DNA from: Propionispira arboris
GTDB taxonomy: Bacteria > Bacillota > Negativicutes > Selenomonadales > Selenomonadaceae
Length of the DNA stretch: 64,000 nucleotides
NCBI RefSeq assembly: GCF_900109225.1
Contig: NZ_FNZK01000011.1
Location: 82,211 to 146,210 of the forward strand
Direction of reading: 5' to 3'
Numbering within the stretch: the first letter of the stretch is position 1; each line of letters starts with the position of its first letter. Below the pieces are notes generated by a model, which worked only from the letters and a program-made list of their open reading frames with translations, did not search any database and was not told the origin of the DNA. Made by a program: the position numbers and the translations under genes. Positions 7,630-15,956 of the stretch are shown in pieces.

Positions 7630-8910
7630 ATGGCAAAGAAAAGTATTTTCGAAATGCTGAATCAGACCAGTAAACAAGCTATTACAGTAACGCAGGATAA
7701 TATGGTAACTGCTATGAAAATGTTGGATATCAAAGACCTTGTGCCATCAAAAGAAAATTTTTATAGCACAGAAGAAATCGAAACACTAAAGGCAACCATT
7801 GAAATGTTTGGAGTCATGCAAAATATCCTGGTAACGAAAATACCGGACAGTAGTAAATATAGGATTCTTGCCGGACATCGTCGCTGTATGGCCATTAATC
7901 GGCTTGTAGAAGAAGGTAAAACGCAATTCCGCCAAGTTCCTTGCCTTATAAGGGAACAGGAAGAAAAAATAAGAGCGCGGCTACAACTGCTTTTTGCAAA
8001 TGCAACCATGCGACAGCTCAGTGATTGGGAAAGAGTCGAACAGACCAGACAGCTAAAAGAAGTGCTGAAAGAATATAAAGATTTAGGAAATGCATTACCT
8101 GGGCGGCTCAGAGATTATATTGCCGGTGCATTGGATGTATCACCGACGACAGCAGGACGGTTAGAAAAAATAGATAAAAATTTGGTACCCGAACTAAAAG
8201 GCTCTCTAAAAAATGGAGATATTGCACTTACAACAGCAACAGAATTGGCGGGCATGTCGGCAGCCGATCAGAAAGCAGTGTATGAGCAAACAGGCGGTAA
8301 GGTAAAACTTTCCGATGTAAATAATAAAAATAATATACCTGAATTGCAAGAAAAAGTCGAACCAGTCGGAAAAATCGAAAGAGAAACTATGGTTTTACCA
8401 AAAAGCCATAAAACAAAAGCAGAAATAAGAATTGGTTACTACACAGACGGTAAATATAGATATGGCATAGATTGCCAAACGAGCACGTCGGGACATAGCT
8501 ATATGCCATCAGAATATGGTGAAACATACAGCACGGTTGAAGAAGCACGGGCGGCTGCACTGCAAGAAATGGCTGACTGGAACGAAACACTGAAAAAATC
8601 GTTAATTTCGGGCGGGTATATAGCAAAACCAGCAAAAGAGAAAAAACAGGAATACCAAGAATCTGGGAGCCAATTGCCGGCGGATACAGAACACAGAATA
8701 TACGCTGTAAAATCGACCATGGAACTATTGCAAAAACAAATTGAAAAGGTGGCTGCATTGAAACAAATTGACGAAAGTGGAGGAAACACCCAAGGAGTGG
8801 CAAATCGGGCGGCACAGATAGAATACTTAGGAGAGATATTAGGACGGGCACAAAACGATCTATTTGATTTAGTAGGACAGAATATTTTTGAGGGGTGCAT
8901 GAATAAGTGA
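7630..8910 (+). CDS. parB: ParB-family partition protein
   Basis: The ATG at 7630 has an ideal AGGAGGG site; an upstream in-frame start at 7594 is less likely. The 426-residue protein has the ParB/Srx-like N-terminal domain (KDLVPSKENFY, ILAGHRRCMAINRL at about residues 75-90), then an HTH region (DYIAGALDVSPTTAGRLEKI) and a long, charged C-terminal part with a GHSYMPSEYGETYSTVEEA segment. ParB proteins load on parS using CTP and partner with ParA. The partition operon here appears complete. Confidence 0.88.
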   Translation: MAKKSIFEMLNQTSKQAITVTQDNMVTAMKMLDIKDLVPSKENFYSTEEIETLKATIEMFGVMQNILVTKIPDSSKYRILAGHRRCMAINRLVEEGKTQFRQVPCLIREQEEKIRARLQLLFANATMRQLSDWERVEQTRQLKEVLKEYKDLGNALPGRLRDYIAGALDVSPTTAGRLEKIDKNLVPELKGSLKNGDIALTTATELAGMSAADQKAVYEQTGGKVKLSDVNNKNNIPELQEKVEPVGKIERETMVLPKSHKTKAEIRIGYYTDGKYRYGIDCQTSTSGHSYMPSEYGETYSTVEEARAAALQEMADWNETLKKSLISGGYIAKPAKEKKQEYQESGSQLPADTEHRIYAVKSTMELLQKQIEKVAALKQIDESGGNTQGVANRAAQIEYLGEILGRAQNDLFDLVGQNIFEGCMNK

Positions 8911-8921
8911 GATCAGGATAT

Positions 8922-9083
8922 ATGGCAGATACAACTGCATGGACGGCAATGAACAATATATGTCGTACACAGCGGGCGGGACGGCATCAAAAGGAACATA
9001 GGCGCAAAAAACAACGTAGAGAGCAGAAAATCATTGATTGGCAAAATCATCAGCCAACGATGGTGATACAGGGAGGCATTTAA
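8922..9083 (+). CDS. Small basic protein after parB
   Basis: A 53-residue very basic protein (AGRHQKEHRRKKQRREQK) follows parB; the same frame also has a GTG at 8907 overlapping the parB stop as GTGA. Translational coupling to parB is likely. Function unknown; the charge suggests nucleic-acid binding. Confidence 0.45.
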   Translation: MADTTAWTAMNNICRTQRAGRHQKEHRRKKQRREQKIIDWQNHQPTMVIQGGI

Positions 9084-9086
9084 AAA

Positions 9087-9167
9087 ATGGAAAATAAAAT
9101 GTTAGATATTGGCGGCGGAATCCATGATTTAATTGATGCACTTCTTTCAGCGGAAGGTGAGGACTGA
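9087..9167 (+). CDS. Tiny phage peptide
   Basis: A 26-residue acidic peptide follows the previous stop by three bases, has GGGAGG upstream, and ends in TGATG overlapping the next start. The tight spacing on both sides is the main evidence. Function unknown. Confidence 0.35.
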   Translation: MENKMLDIGGGIHDLIDALLSAEGED

Positions 9168-9505
9168 TGGAAAGAAAGCCACCAAGGGGCGTTACTCCCC
9201 ATAACTTATGGAAAATGAACATTTTAACAGACAGAATGAACGATATTGCCAGGGCAACCAAAGAATACAATCACGCGGGAAAGAAATACCCAAAAGAATG
9301 GATTGATGAATGGAACGAATTGCGAAAAGAAAGAGAAGCCTTAGCAAGTAAAACGGCGGGAGGATGCAGTCTTATAACAATATATGGTGAACCAGGAGAA
9401 GAAAACGGAAAATGTGTAGGTTTTAGAAAATCAGATAAAAACGATGAACCAACTGACAAATGCATGGAATGTAGCAAAAACGTATTTTATGAAGGTGAAG
9501 AATGA
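9167..9505 (+). CDS. Hypothetical phage protein with paired cysteines
   Basis: A 112-residue protein has a basic helical first half and a C-terminal cysteine cluster (GCSLI, GKCVGF, DKCMECSKN) that may bind zinc. It overlaps both neighbours by a few bases in the middle early operon. No family recognised. Confidence 0.5.
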   Translation: MERKPPRGVTPHNLWKMNILTDRMNDIARATKEYNHAGKKYPKEWIDEWNELRKEREALASKTAGGCSLITIYGEPGEENGKCVGFRKSDKNDEPTDKCMECSKNVFYEGEE

Positions 9506-9699
9506 TGGAAATCACAAGTTCAGAAGCAAAACTTGCCGCGTCAATTATGAAAACTTGGTGTAGAGATCACAAGTGCGAAGATTGCTTTGTAAATTGCTTT
9601 GAGAAAAACTATAAACCGTGCAGTTTGCCGAGTGGTTGGGACGTTCCATATATCGGCGAAGAAAACTATGTAAAACCGAAAGTGGAGAAAAAATCATGA
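9502..9699 (+). CDS. Small cysteine-rich phage protein
   Basis: A 65-residue protein carries CRDHKCEDCFVNCFEKNYKPC-like cysteines spaced over residues 20-40, suggesting a metal site. Two ATGs (9502, 9505) are both usable after GAAGGTGAAG. It overlaps the next gene start by four bases. Function unknown. Confidence 0.5.
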   Translation: MMEITSSEAKLAASIMKTWCRDHKCEDCFVNCFEKNYKPCSLPSGWDVPYIGEENYVKPKVEKKS

Positions 9700-10016
9700 C
9701 AAAATATGAACAGCTAACAGAAGATTTAAAAGAAGCTCATCAGAAATCAAAAGAAGCTGTAACCGGCGATGATGGAGGAACGGCAAATCTTGATAGTACA
9801 TTTTTAACATTGCCGCGTTGGAATGAGAAGAAAACGATTAAAGCTATAAATGATGCAGGGTTATATTGCGGGAGCAAAATACATTGGATTGGAAACGGAT
9901 ATTTAATTAGCGTTGGCGGGGGGCAGGGAAACGATAGGGTGATAGCAAGAAATGCATTTTCAAAATACCTGAAGGAAAAAGGATACGATGTAATGCATTT
10001 TGATATGATCGATTAA
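9696..10016 (+). CDS. Hypothetical phage protein
   Basis: I chose ATG 9696, which overlaps the previous stop (ATGA) behind GTGGAG, over an ATG at 9618 inside the previous gene. The 106-residue product is charged at the start and ends in YLKEKGYDVMHFDMID. The middle (GYLISVGGGQGNDRVIARNAF) looks globular. No family recognised. Confidence 0.5.
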   Translation: MTKYEQLTEDLKEAHQKSKEAVTGDDGGTANLDSTFLTLPRWNEKKTIKAINDAGLYCGSKIHWIGNGYLISVGGGQGNDRVIARNAFSKYLKEKGYDVMHFDMID

Positions 10017-10032
10017 GGATGTGAGTTGAAAA

Positions 10033-10386
10033 ATGAAAGAAGTATTCGGGCTGACCATAGATACTGAAACGATTTATTCAGACGACAAATATATGATTGT
10101 ACAGGAAATCATTGCAAATAACGGCTATGAGTATGATATGCAAAAAGCTTGCGAGGAAAGCAAAAAAATTTGGGGGAGCGGATATCAGGCACATGAACAG
10201 GCTTGCGATCGAGGCGATATTCAGAGGTTTTTTAATAAATATCCATCGTTTAAGAATATTTTGCAAAAGGTAGTTAATTGTGATGCTGGTAGATACTATA
10301 AAACAGGCAGAGAAATAGAAGGCATGACGGTATTCAAGAAGTGGATGTCTGACGAAGAATTTTACCGAATGCCAGAATATCAATAA
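10033..10386 (+). CDS. Hypothetical phage protein
   Basis: A 117-residue acidic, mostly helical protein in the early operon, starting after a GATGTGAG site. No recognised motif. Confidence 0.45.
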   Translation: MKEVFGLTIDTETIYSDDKYMIVQEIIANNGYEYDMQKACEESKKIWGSGYQAHEQACDRGDIQRFFNKYPSFKNILQKVVNCDAGRYYKTGREIEGMTVFKKWMSDEEFYRMPEYQ

Positions 10387-10400
10387 AGGAGAAATGATGT

Positions 10401-10784
10401 ATGTTTGATGAAACAGAACTTTGCAACGATATGCGCGATCAATTAACTCATGCAATGTTAAGAAAACATATTAATAATGGTAAATGTATTTGTGGTCGTA
10501 AAATGCGATGCTCGCAAAAATGCAATGATTATGATGAATATTGTTCAGAACGAGGGAACACTGCAACTGAAATAGCATTTAGAAGAATCTTTTGGAAATC
10601 TCGTGCTGAAGATTGGAAAAGAAGGGCTCCACGTTGGCGAATGATTTTGAAATGTTATAAGCGTGAGGCTATTTACCGCAGTAAGATATGTGTTTCTTGC
10701 CATCTTGAGGAGAACGAATATTGTTCAGTAAATGGAATTCAAAATGCAAGATGTAAACAACAACCCGTATGGAAGTGGCGATAA
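10401..10784 (+). CDS. Cysteine-rich phage protein
   Basis: A 127-residue basic protein has repeated cysteine pairs (CICGRKMRCSQKC, CVSCHLEENEYC) consistent with two zinc-binding sites. An AAAGGAG site precedes it. Its stop overlaps the next start (TAATG). A nucleic-acid-binding early protein is plausible but not shown. Confidence 0.5.
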   Translation: MFDETELCNDMRDQLTHAMLRKHINNGKCICGRKMRCSQKCNDYDEYCSERGNTATEIAFRRIFWKSRAEDWKRRAPRWRMILKCYKREAIYRSKICVSCHLEENEYCSVNGIQNARCKQQPVWKWR

Positions 10785-11056
10785 TGGTTGATGAAAAAAC
10801 ATGGGAAGAATTCAAAGATAGTGGATTATTGTGGTGGGTAAATATGATTATTCATACCTTTGGCTGGGCCATCGTATATGAAAGTGGAATTGGAACGTTA
10901 AGCAGAGTTTATCCGGCAAGGGTAAACTATCGTGGATTTGATGAAAAATCAAATGATGAAGGGTATGAAAAAGTTAATAGGTATATGAAGGCCAACGCAG
11001 AGAATATTTTGGAGGACATGTTGATAGGTAATGAAAAGGATACTAAAAATAATTAA
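10784..11056 (+). CDS. Hypothetical phage protein
   Basis: A 90-residue protein starting at the TAATG junction with a GGAAG site inside the previous gene. It contains a tryptophan-rich segment (LLWWVNMIIHTFGWAIVY) that could be a membrane-associated helix. A small basic frame overlaps its end. Function unknown. Confidence 0.5.
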   Translation: MVDEKTWEEFKDSGLLWWVNMIIHTFGWAIVYESGIGTLSRVYPARVNYRGFDEKSNDEGYEKVNRYMKANAENILEDMLIGNEKDTKNN

Positions 11057-11147
11057 GTGGCTGAGATTCAGGGGGCAACCGCTTAAACATATCAAGAAGC
11101 GCAGCGGGCGGCGAATATGTGCTAGAAGCAAGCCAAAAAAACTTTGA
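11031..11147 (+). CDS. Small basic peptide
   Basis: A 38-residue frame with 15 or more Lys/Arg residues (IKKRSGRRICARSKPKK) starts inside the previous gene. A GGAGG motif lies upstream but at long spacing. It is supported only by its position in a densely packed operon. Confidence 0.3.
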   Translation: MKRILKIIKWLRFRGQPLKHIKKRSGRRICARSKPKKL

Positions 11148-11182
11148 ACAATATTTTTATAGGCTGAACGGGGGTAAAAAAA

Positions 11183-11479
11183 ATGTATTGGCCAGGACCT
11201 GATTGCAAATATTATGATGGGAAATGTGGACATATGGGAGAAGAACGGCATGAATGCAAACATCAAGAGCGAGAAACATTGGTGAAAATAAAAAAAGGAC
11301 TCTTTTATAGGTTTATTAACTGGATATTTGGGACTAAAAAAAGAACATATTGTATTATGACACCATATGATGATAAAGATTATTGCAAGTTATACGAAGG
11401 ACGAATAAGGATACCGCCTGGACCACCGCAACAAAATAAAATTGCTAAAAATATTAAAAAAATGGATTTAAAAAAATAG
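11183..11479 (+). CDS. Hypothetical phage protein with N-terminal cysteines
   Basis: A 98-residue protein begins MYWPGPDCKYYDGKCGHMGE, with Cys/His spacing of a small metal site, then a basic region. It lies upstream of the RecU-like gene. Function unknown. Confidence 0.5.
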   Translation: MYWPGPDCKYYDGKCGHMGEERHECKHQERETLVKIKKGLFYRFINWIFGTKKRTYCIMTPYDDKDYCKLYEGRIRIPPGPPQQNKIAKNIKKMDLKK

Positions 11480-11534
11480 ACGAAAAGGTTAGAGCACATA
11501 CAGGATTAACAGATCAGAAATGGGGCGTTGAATA

Positions 11535-12071
11535 GTGAATAATGGTTTTATTATAAATGAGCGTTCATACCAAAATCGCATTAACAATGCACAAGGACAC
11601 CTTATAGAGGGCGAAGTTATGCGCGGCTGCATGTATTATAAAGAACGGGGGTTTGCTGACATAGACAAAACACCAGAACCGTTTCGTGTTATAAAAAAAG
11701 GAACGCGAGGAATATTTACAGGCCAATTCACAAAAAGCAAAGCGCAACCAGATTTCAAGGGAACTATGAGGGGTGGCAAAACGATTGTCTTTGAAGTGAA
11801 AAGCACACAGGAAGATAATATTAAACAAAGTGTGTTATCGAAAAAGCAAAGTGCAACGTTAGAATCATATTACAATCTTGGAGCAATTGCCTTTGTACTG
11901 ATAGCCATACAAGATGAATTTTTCACGGTACCATGGGATCTTTGGCGAGACATGAAAGAATATTTCGGGCGGAAGTACGTAAAAGCAAATGACTTAGAAC
12001 GTTATCATGTGAAATACAGCTTGCGGGTTTGTTTTTTAGATAAAGTGTTTTTAATTAAAGTAAAAGAGTGA
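11535..12071 (+). CDS. RecU-like Holliday junction resolvase
   Basis: The 178-residue protein, from a GTG start, has the RecU nuclease fold pattern: an N-terminal helix, then QPDFKG (catalytic Asp), then IVFEVKST (catalytic Glu and Lys) around residues 75-100, then a hydrophobic strand AFVLIAI and the VPWDLW segment common in RecU. RecU enzymes cut four-way junctions with a metal ion. In phages they resolve branched DNA before packaging. Confidence 0.8.
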   Translation: MNNGFIINERSYQNRINNAQGHLIEGEVMRGCMYYKERGFADIDKTPEPFRVIKKGTRGIFTGQFTKSKAQPDFKGTMRGGKTIVFEVKSTQEDNIKQSVLSKKQSATLESYYNLGAIAFVLIAIQDEFFTVPWDLWRDMKEYFGRKYVKANDLERYHVKYSLRVCFLDKVFLIKVKE

Positions 12072-12095
12072 TTTTGATTGATGGAGTGATGAACA

Positions 12096-12254
12096 ATGGA
12101 GTTTAAAATAGCAATAAATCGTAAATTCAACCTAGGTCTACATTGGCAGAGAAAACGAAAAGGTATAGATGTCGGATGGTTATCTTTACAAATAAAAATT
12201 GGTCAATACATACCGCTGCGTAATACTGAGCGGGGTATATATAAATATAAGTAA
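12096..12254 (+). CDS. Small phage protein
   Basis: A 52-residue basic protein rich in aromatic residues follows the resolvase gene. It starts at ATG 12096 behind a GGAGTGATG stretch. It resembles short phage proteins seen ahead of late regulators, but I do not recognise a family. Confidence 0.4.
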   Translation: MEFKIAINRKFNLGLHWQRKRKGIDVGWLSLQIKIGQYIPLRNTERGIYKYK

Positions 12255-12261
12255 AATAAAA

Positions 12262-12279
12262 GGGCGGCGAAAGTCGTCC
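12262..12279 (+). terminator. Small GNRA-capped hairpin
   Basis: GGGCGGC-GAAA-GTCGTCC forms a 7-bp stem with wobble pairs and a GAAA tetraloop, followed by a weak T stretch. It may be a partial terminator or an mRNA structure before the late regulator. Confidence 0.3.
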
Positions 12280-12311
12280 TCTTAGTGCGTTTTAGATGGG
12301 GTGAAAGAAGA

Positions 12312-12761
12312 ATGATGAAATTAAATCAAAAATATATAGAAAAAATATTTTACAATTATGATAAAATAAGGCAGGCAGTGTATGAAGCAAGAAATGATTT
12401 AGGAAGTATTAAAGCTGGAGGAAACAGCAGTGGTCATGCTTTCGTGAGTGATCCAACAGCTATTGCTGCATTAAGAAATTCAATGGAACTTCGAAAAGTT
12501 GTTATTGATATGGGTAAGAATCAAGACTCACTAGTCGTTTCTAATCCAGAGAAGTGGATGAAGGTTGTGGATTATACATATGCGTATTTCAAAGGGAAAA
12601 CAACGATGGATGTTCTTCAAGATCGTTTTTCTGGGGAAAGTTATGGTGAGACTTGCAATAAATTGAATATCAGTCGCAATATTTATTATTGCTATTTACA
12701 GGAAGGAATGCATTATGCACAGCTCTGTGCGGTCGGTTTGCAACTTATGGCACTGTTTTAA
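12312..12761 (+). CDS. RinA/ArpU-like late transcription regulator
   Basis: The 149-residue protein starts at ATG 12312 (or 12315) after GTGAAAGAAG. A C-terminal helix-turn-helix is visible in SYGETCNKLNISRNIYYCYL, following the pattern of phage ArpU/RinA/sigma-like late activators. Its location immediately ahead of the packaging genes, with only accessory genes between, fits control of late transcription. Confidence 0.65.
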   Translation: MMKLNQKYIEKIFYNYDKIRQAVYEARNDLGSIKAGGNSSGHAFVSDPTAIAALRNSMELRKVVIDMGKNQDSLVVSNPEKWMKVVDYTYAYFKGKTTMDVLQDRFSGESYGETCNKLNISRNIYYCYLQEGMHYAQLCAVGLQLMALF

Positions 12762-12779
12762 ATAAGGAGGATAAGATAT

Positions 12780-13538
12780 ATGAAGAAAGGTTTAATTATT
12801 ATATCTATAATAGTATTGTTTTTGTTTTTGCTTTTCGAGTATTACTTAAAATATATTTTAAATTACCAAGATGTTGATTATCTAATAAAAGCGTTAGCTG
12901 GTTTTGGTGCTATTGGTACAGCTTGGGGCGTTTATTGGAAGTGGAATGATGAAAAAACTAGACAACTTTATGAACGAAGATTGCAAGAAGTGTATGCACC
13001 ATTATGTAAAATAATTATCAATCAAGAGGAATATAGGGCTGTCATGGTACCAGATGCAGATAGAGAAAAATACCCTGTTTTGAATATTACAACTAAAAGA
13101 ATTGAAACAAAGTTTGAATTTAAAGATACAGTATGTAAAGAAACAACTTCAGTAATTGATTTGGGACCAGGTGTGGTTAATAATAAAGATTTTTTTAAGG
13201 TTCTTGAAAAATCCAATTATGGATTGGCTCGACCCGGTTTGTTAATATTAATTGCAAGATATGCTTTGATTATTGGAATTTATGAAGACTTTAAAGATAA
13301 ATTAAGTAGAAGATTTCCGAAGTATGATGATCCGGCTACTCTTACTCCTGAAGATAAAGTAGAAATTAATAAATCTCCAGAAGGAGTTGACTTATTAAAA
13401 GTTGTAAAAAGACGTTGCCAAGTGGAAAGATCGTTAGTGACAGAAATTATTAACGGATATAATAAGACAGTAAAAAGATTAGGGTTAGATGATCAGAAAA
13501 TAGATTTAGACGAAGAAACTTTTTTGGGAAAAAACTAG
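12780..13538 (+). CDS. Membrane-anchored accessory protein of unknown function
   Basis: The 252-residue product has two hydrophobic segments at its N-terminus (residues 4-25 and around 38-55) followed by a cytoplasmic helical domain beginning NDEKTRQLYERRLQEVYAPL. It lies between the late regulator and the terminase and is followed by its own terminator, a typical moron position. I see no enzymatic motif. A superinfection-exclusion or sensing role is possible but only inferred from place and topology. Confidence 0.5.
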   Translation: MKKGLIIISIIVLFLFLLFEYYLKYILNYQDVDYLIKALAGFGAIGTAWGVYWKWNDEKTRQLYERRLQEVYAPLCKIIINQEEYRAVMVPDADREKYPVLNITTKRIETKFEFKDTVCKETTSVIDLGPGVVNNKDFFKVLEKSNYGLARPGLLILIARYALIIGIYEDFKDKLSRRFPKYDDPATLTPEDKVEINKSPEGVDLLKVVKRRCQVERSLVTEIINGYNKTVKRLGLDDQKIDLDEETFLGKN

Positions 13539-13581
13539 ATAAAATATATGTTATATTAAGAGAAATTGAAGAATCACACAT

Positions 13582-13612
13582 AAGCTGCTAGCAATTGCTG
13601 GTGGCTTTTTCT
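13582..13612 (+). terminator. Intrinsic terminator after accessory membrane gene
   Basis: AAGCTGCTAGC and GCTGGTGGCTT pair over 11 positions with three wobbles around an AATT loop, followed by TTTT. It isolates the membrane-protein gene from the next gene. Confidence 0.6.
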
Positions 13613-13758
13613 ACGTGCTTTCTAAATAATAAAAACTGTAAATTCGATAATGAGCAAACTTACATGGGAAAAATATTATTCTCTATAGATTGACTATGAG
13701 TCACTTTTCGAAAACTATATATAAAGATATGTAAGTAAGCCATTAGTAGTAAAGAAAG

Positions 13759-13789
13759 CCCTTAAGATATATAATATATATCTTAAGGG
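13759..13789. repeat. Perfect 13-bp inverted repeat before the DUF2971 gene
   Basis: CCCTTAAGATATA and its exact complement enclose a 5-base AT loop, ending 10 bases before the upstream ATG at 13799. It may be a regulator site or an RNA hairpin that controls translation, since the GGGG at its right arm lies in the ribosome binding site region. Confidence 0.5.
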
Positions 13790-13798
13790 GGGGAAGTT

Positions 13799-14925
13799 AT
13801 GAAACGGTTAACAAATAAAAGTTGTTTTTTGTATAAATATTCTAGTTGGGAAGGTGACCAACACGTAAAGAATAACATTCAAAAAAATTTTTAAGATTTA
13901 ATGTGGTTGAGAATTTTAATGATCCATTTGATATTTTCCCTAATTATCAAATAGATAATGAACAGGTTGGATATATCGAGGAACTTGCAGGAGTCAATCC
14001 AACGGGGCTTTCTTCCAGTGATATAAAACAATTAGCATTTCTTCATGATCGAAAGCATGGAAATAGTTATGGAATAACATGTTTTTCAAAAACACCTAAG
14101 GATATTTTAATGTGGGCACATTATGGGGATAAACATAAAGGCATTTCTTTAGAATTTAAGGTTAGACAACCTTTGGAAAAATTTTTTTTCGGGATTTATC
14201 CGAATATAAAACAACCTTATCAATCTAAATTGATAGAAATTAAATATGAAGAAGATAGACCTGTTTTTAGATTTTCAAAAGAACCTATTGTGGCTCGAAA
14301 ACAAATAGAGGATATATTAAAAACAAAATCTAAAGTTTGGGAAAATGAAGATGAAGTTAGAATTATGGTTCGACCTGGCGGGGAAAATATTGAAAAAGAT
14401 ACTTTTCCAAGGAATATTTTTTATCGAACAAGAGTTTTGACAAAGATTTTTTTAGGCGCAAAGATGTCATTTGAAAGTTATACAGATTTTTTTTCATTTT
14501 ATAAGCATCAAGGGTTAAAGTGTCATATTGAGATTATGCAATTAGCAGAGAACTTATATATTTTAAATAGTAAAGCAATTAATAAAAAGTGTGCAAACAT
14601 ACTATACAAAAATATTATATATGCCAGGGATAATATTCCAAAGCAAAATGTAATTAGGGCGGCATATTACATATATGGTGAAAAAAGTGACAAGAATAAA
14701 CTTGATATAACAAAGTTTAAATATTATTGGAGGAGCATAATAAACAAAATAACAATGCACGAAATGGAATATTTCCCATTTTTTCTTTCGGGGGAATTTA
14801 CTGAATTAATATATAATGTTCCTAACTCTAACAAAAATACAGTAGAAATTTCATGCTTTCTAGATTATATGTTACAAGCAATAGAAGTTGAAAAGAATAA
14901 AGATCGGGAATTCTTGTCAGATTAA
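13799..14925 (+). pseudogene. DUF2971-family gene interrupted by a frameshift
   Basis: Residues after a GTG at 13903 match the DUF2971 pattern (FNDPFD at the start, then ITCFSKTPKDILMWAHYGDKHKG). Members usually begin with an LYKY segment upstream. That segment exists in another frame: the ATG at 13799 encodes MKRLTNKSCFLYKYSSWEGD and stops at 13892. The frames join at an A7-T5 run (13881-13892) if one base is restored or the ribosome slips by -1. The intact protein would be about 375 residues. DUF2971 proteins are common in phage and defence islands but their activity is unclear. A GTG-start shorter product of 340 residues is possible. Confidence 0.65.
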
Positions 14926-14990
14926 TAATCAGACAGATATCAATCATGAGCTAGTTATTCATATGAGCAGAAACAAAATATTGAAATGAT

Positions 14991-15024
14991 AAACCATTGG
15001 TACCTATGTACTGGTGGTTTTTTT
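14991..15024 (+). terminator. Intrinsic terminator
   Basis: AAACCATTGGTAC pairs fully, with wobbles, with GTACTGGTGGTTT around a CTAT loop, followed by TTTT. It separates the accessory genes from the packaging operon. Confidence 0.7.
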
Positions 15025-15115
15025 ATATTGACGGCTAATTTCGCGTGGCGGTGGTATATACATGAAATAAACTTAGAGTATTTAAATATTTGACGGGCGG
15101 GTGGTGTTGATGTAG

Positions 15116-15952
15116 ATGCCAAGAGCTAGGAGTCCAGACCGTGACAAAGCTTTTGAACTTTGGAAAAAGCATAAAGGTAAGATCAAAATTAAAGAAATTG
15201 CCGAACAATTGGGCGTGTCGAAAAACTTAATCAGTAAGTGGAAAAATCTCGACAAATGGGAAGAAAACCTTACCAAATCGAATGGTAAGAAAATCAATAA
15301 AAATCTTACCATTCAAAGTCCTGAATTGACAGAAAAGAAAAAGCTGAATAAGGCTCTTTTTTCTGAGGTCGAAGAAAATGAGGCATTAAATGAGAAACAA
15401 AAACTTTTTTGCTTATTTTTTGTCAATAATCATAATGCCACACAGGCCTATTTACGAGCGTATACATGTACCTATACAACAGCCATGGTGAATGGCTTTA
15501 AATTGCTAAGAAATACTAAGATAAAAATAGAAATTAATATTCTGAAAAAAATAAAAAATGAAAGCATTATGTTAGAGCCGGAAGATCTTGTCGAAAAGTA
15601 TATGCAAATTGCCTTTGCAAATATGACGGACTTCACAAATTTTGGGGTTCGAAAGATACCAATATTGGATAAGGACAACAAATGGGTGACTGATAACAAT
15701 GGTACATTGATGTTCTATGAACAAGACTATGTTAATTTCAAGAGCGATGATCAGGTCGATGGTGGTTTGATAAAAGAAATAAGTATTGGTAAGAATGGCA
15801 TCAGGGTTAAGCTTGAAGACCGTATGAAAGCGATGCAGTGGCTATCTGATTACTTTAATATGAATCCAATGAGCAAACATAAAAAGGATTATGATGAAGC
15901 TATTTTGGATATTCGTAAACAAGAATTAAAAATCAAGCAAGAAGATTGGTGA
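15116..15952 (+). CDS. Phage terminase small subunit (Terminase_2-like)
   Basis: The 278-residue protein starts with an HTH (IKEIAEQLGVSKNLISKWKN), followed by a linker and a Terminase_2/XtmA-type core beginning NEKQKLFCLFFVNNHNATQAYLRA near residue 93. TerS recognises the packaging site on phage DNA and hands it to TerL. It opens the late operon. A second small-subunit-like gene lies at 16753, which is unusual and leaves the exact division of labour open. Confidence 0.8.
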   Translation: MPRARSPDRDKAFELWKKHKGKIKIKEIAEQLGVSKNLISKWKNLDKWEENLTKSNGKKINKNLTIQSPELTEKKKLNKALFSEVEENEALNEKQKLFCLFFVNNHNATQAYLRAYTCTYTTAMVNGFKLLRNTKIKIEINILKKIKNESIMLEPEDLVEKYMQIAFANMTDFTNFGVRKIPILDKDNKWVTDNNGTLMFYEQDYVNFKSDDQVDGGLIKEISIGKNGIRVKLEDRMKAMQWLSDYFNMNPMSKHKKDYDEAILDIRKQELKIKQEDW

Positions 15953-15956
15953 TACT

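Noticed and set aside
8387..8956. Long minus-strand frames inside parB
   Set aside because: They are shadow frames without ribosome binding sites opposite a clearly coding gene.
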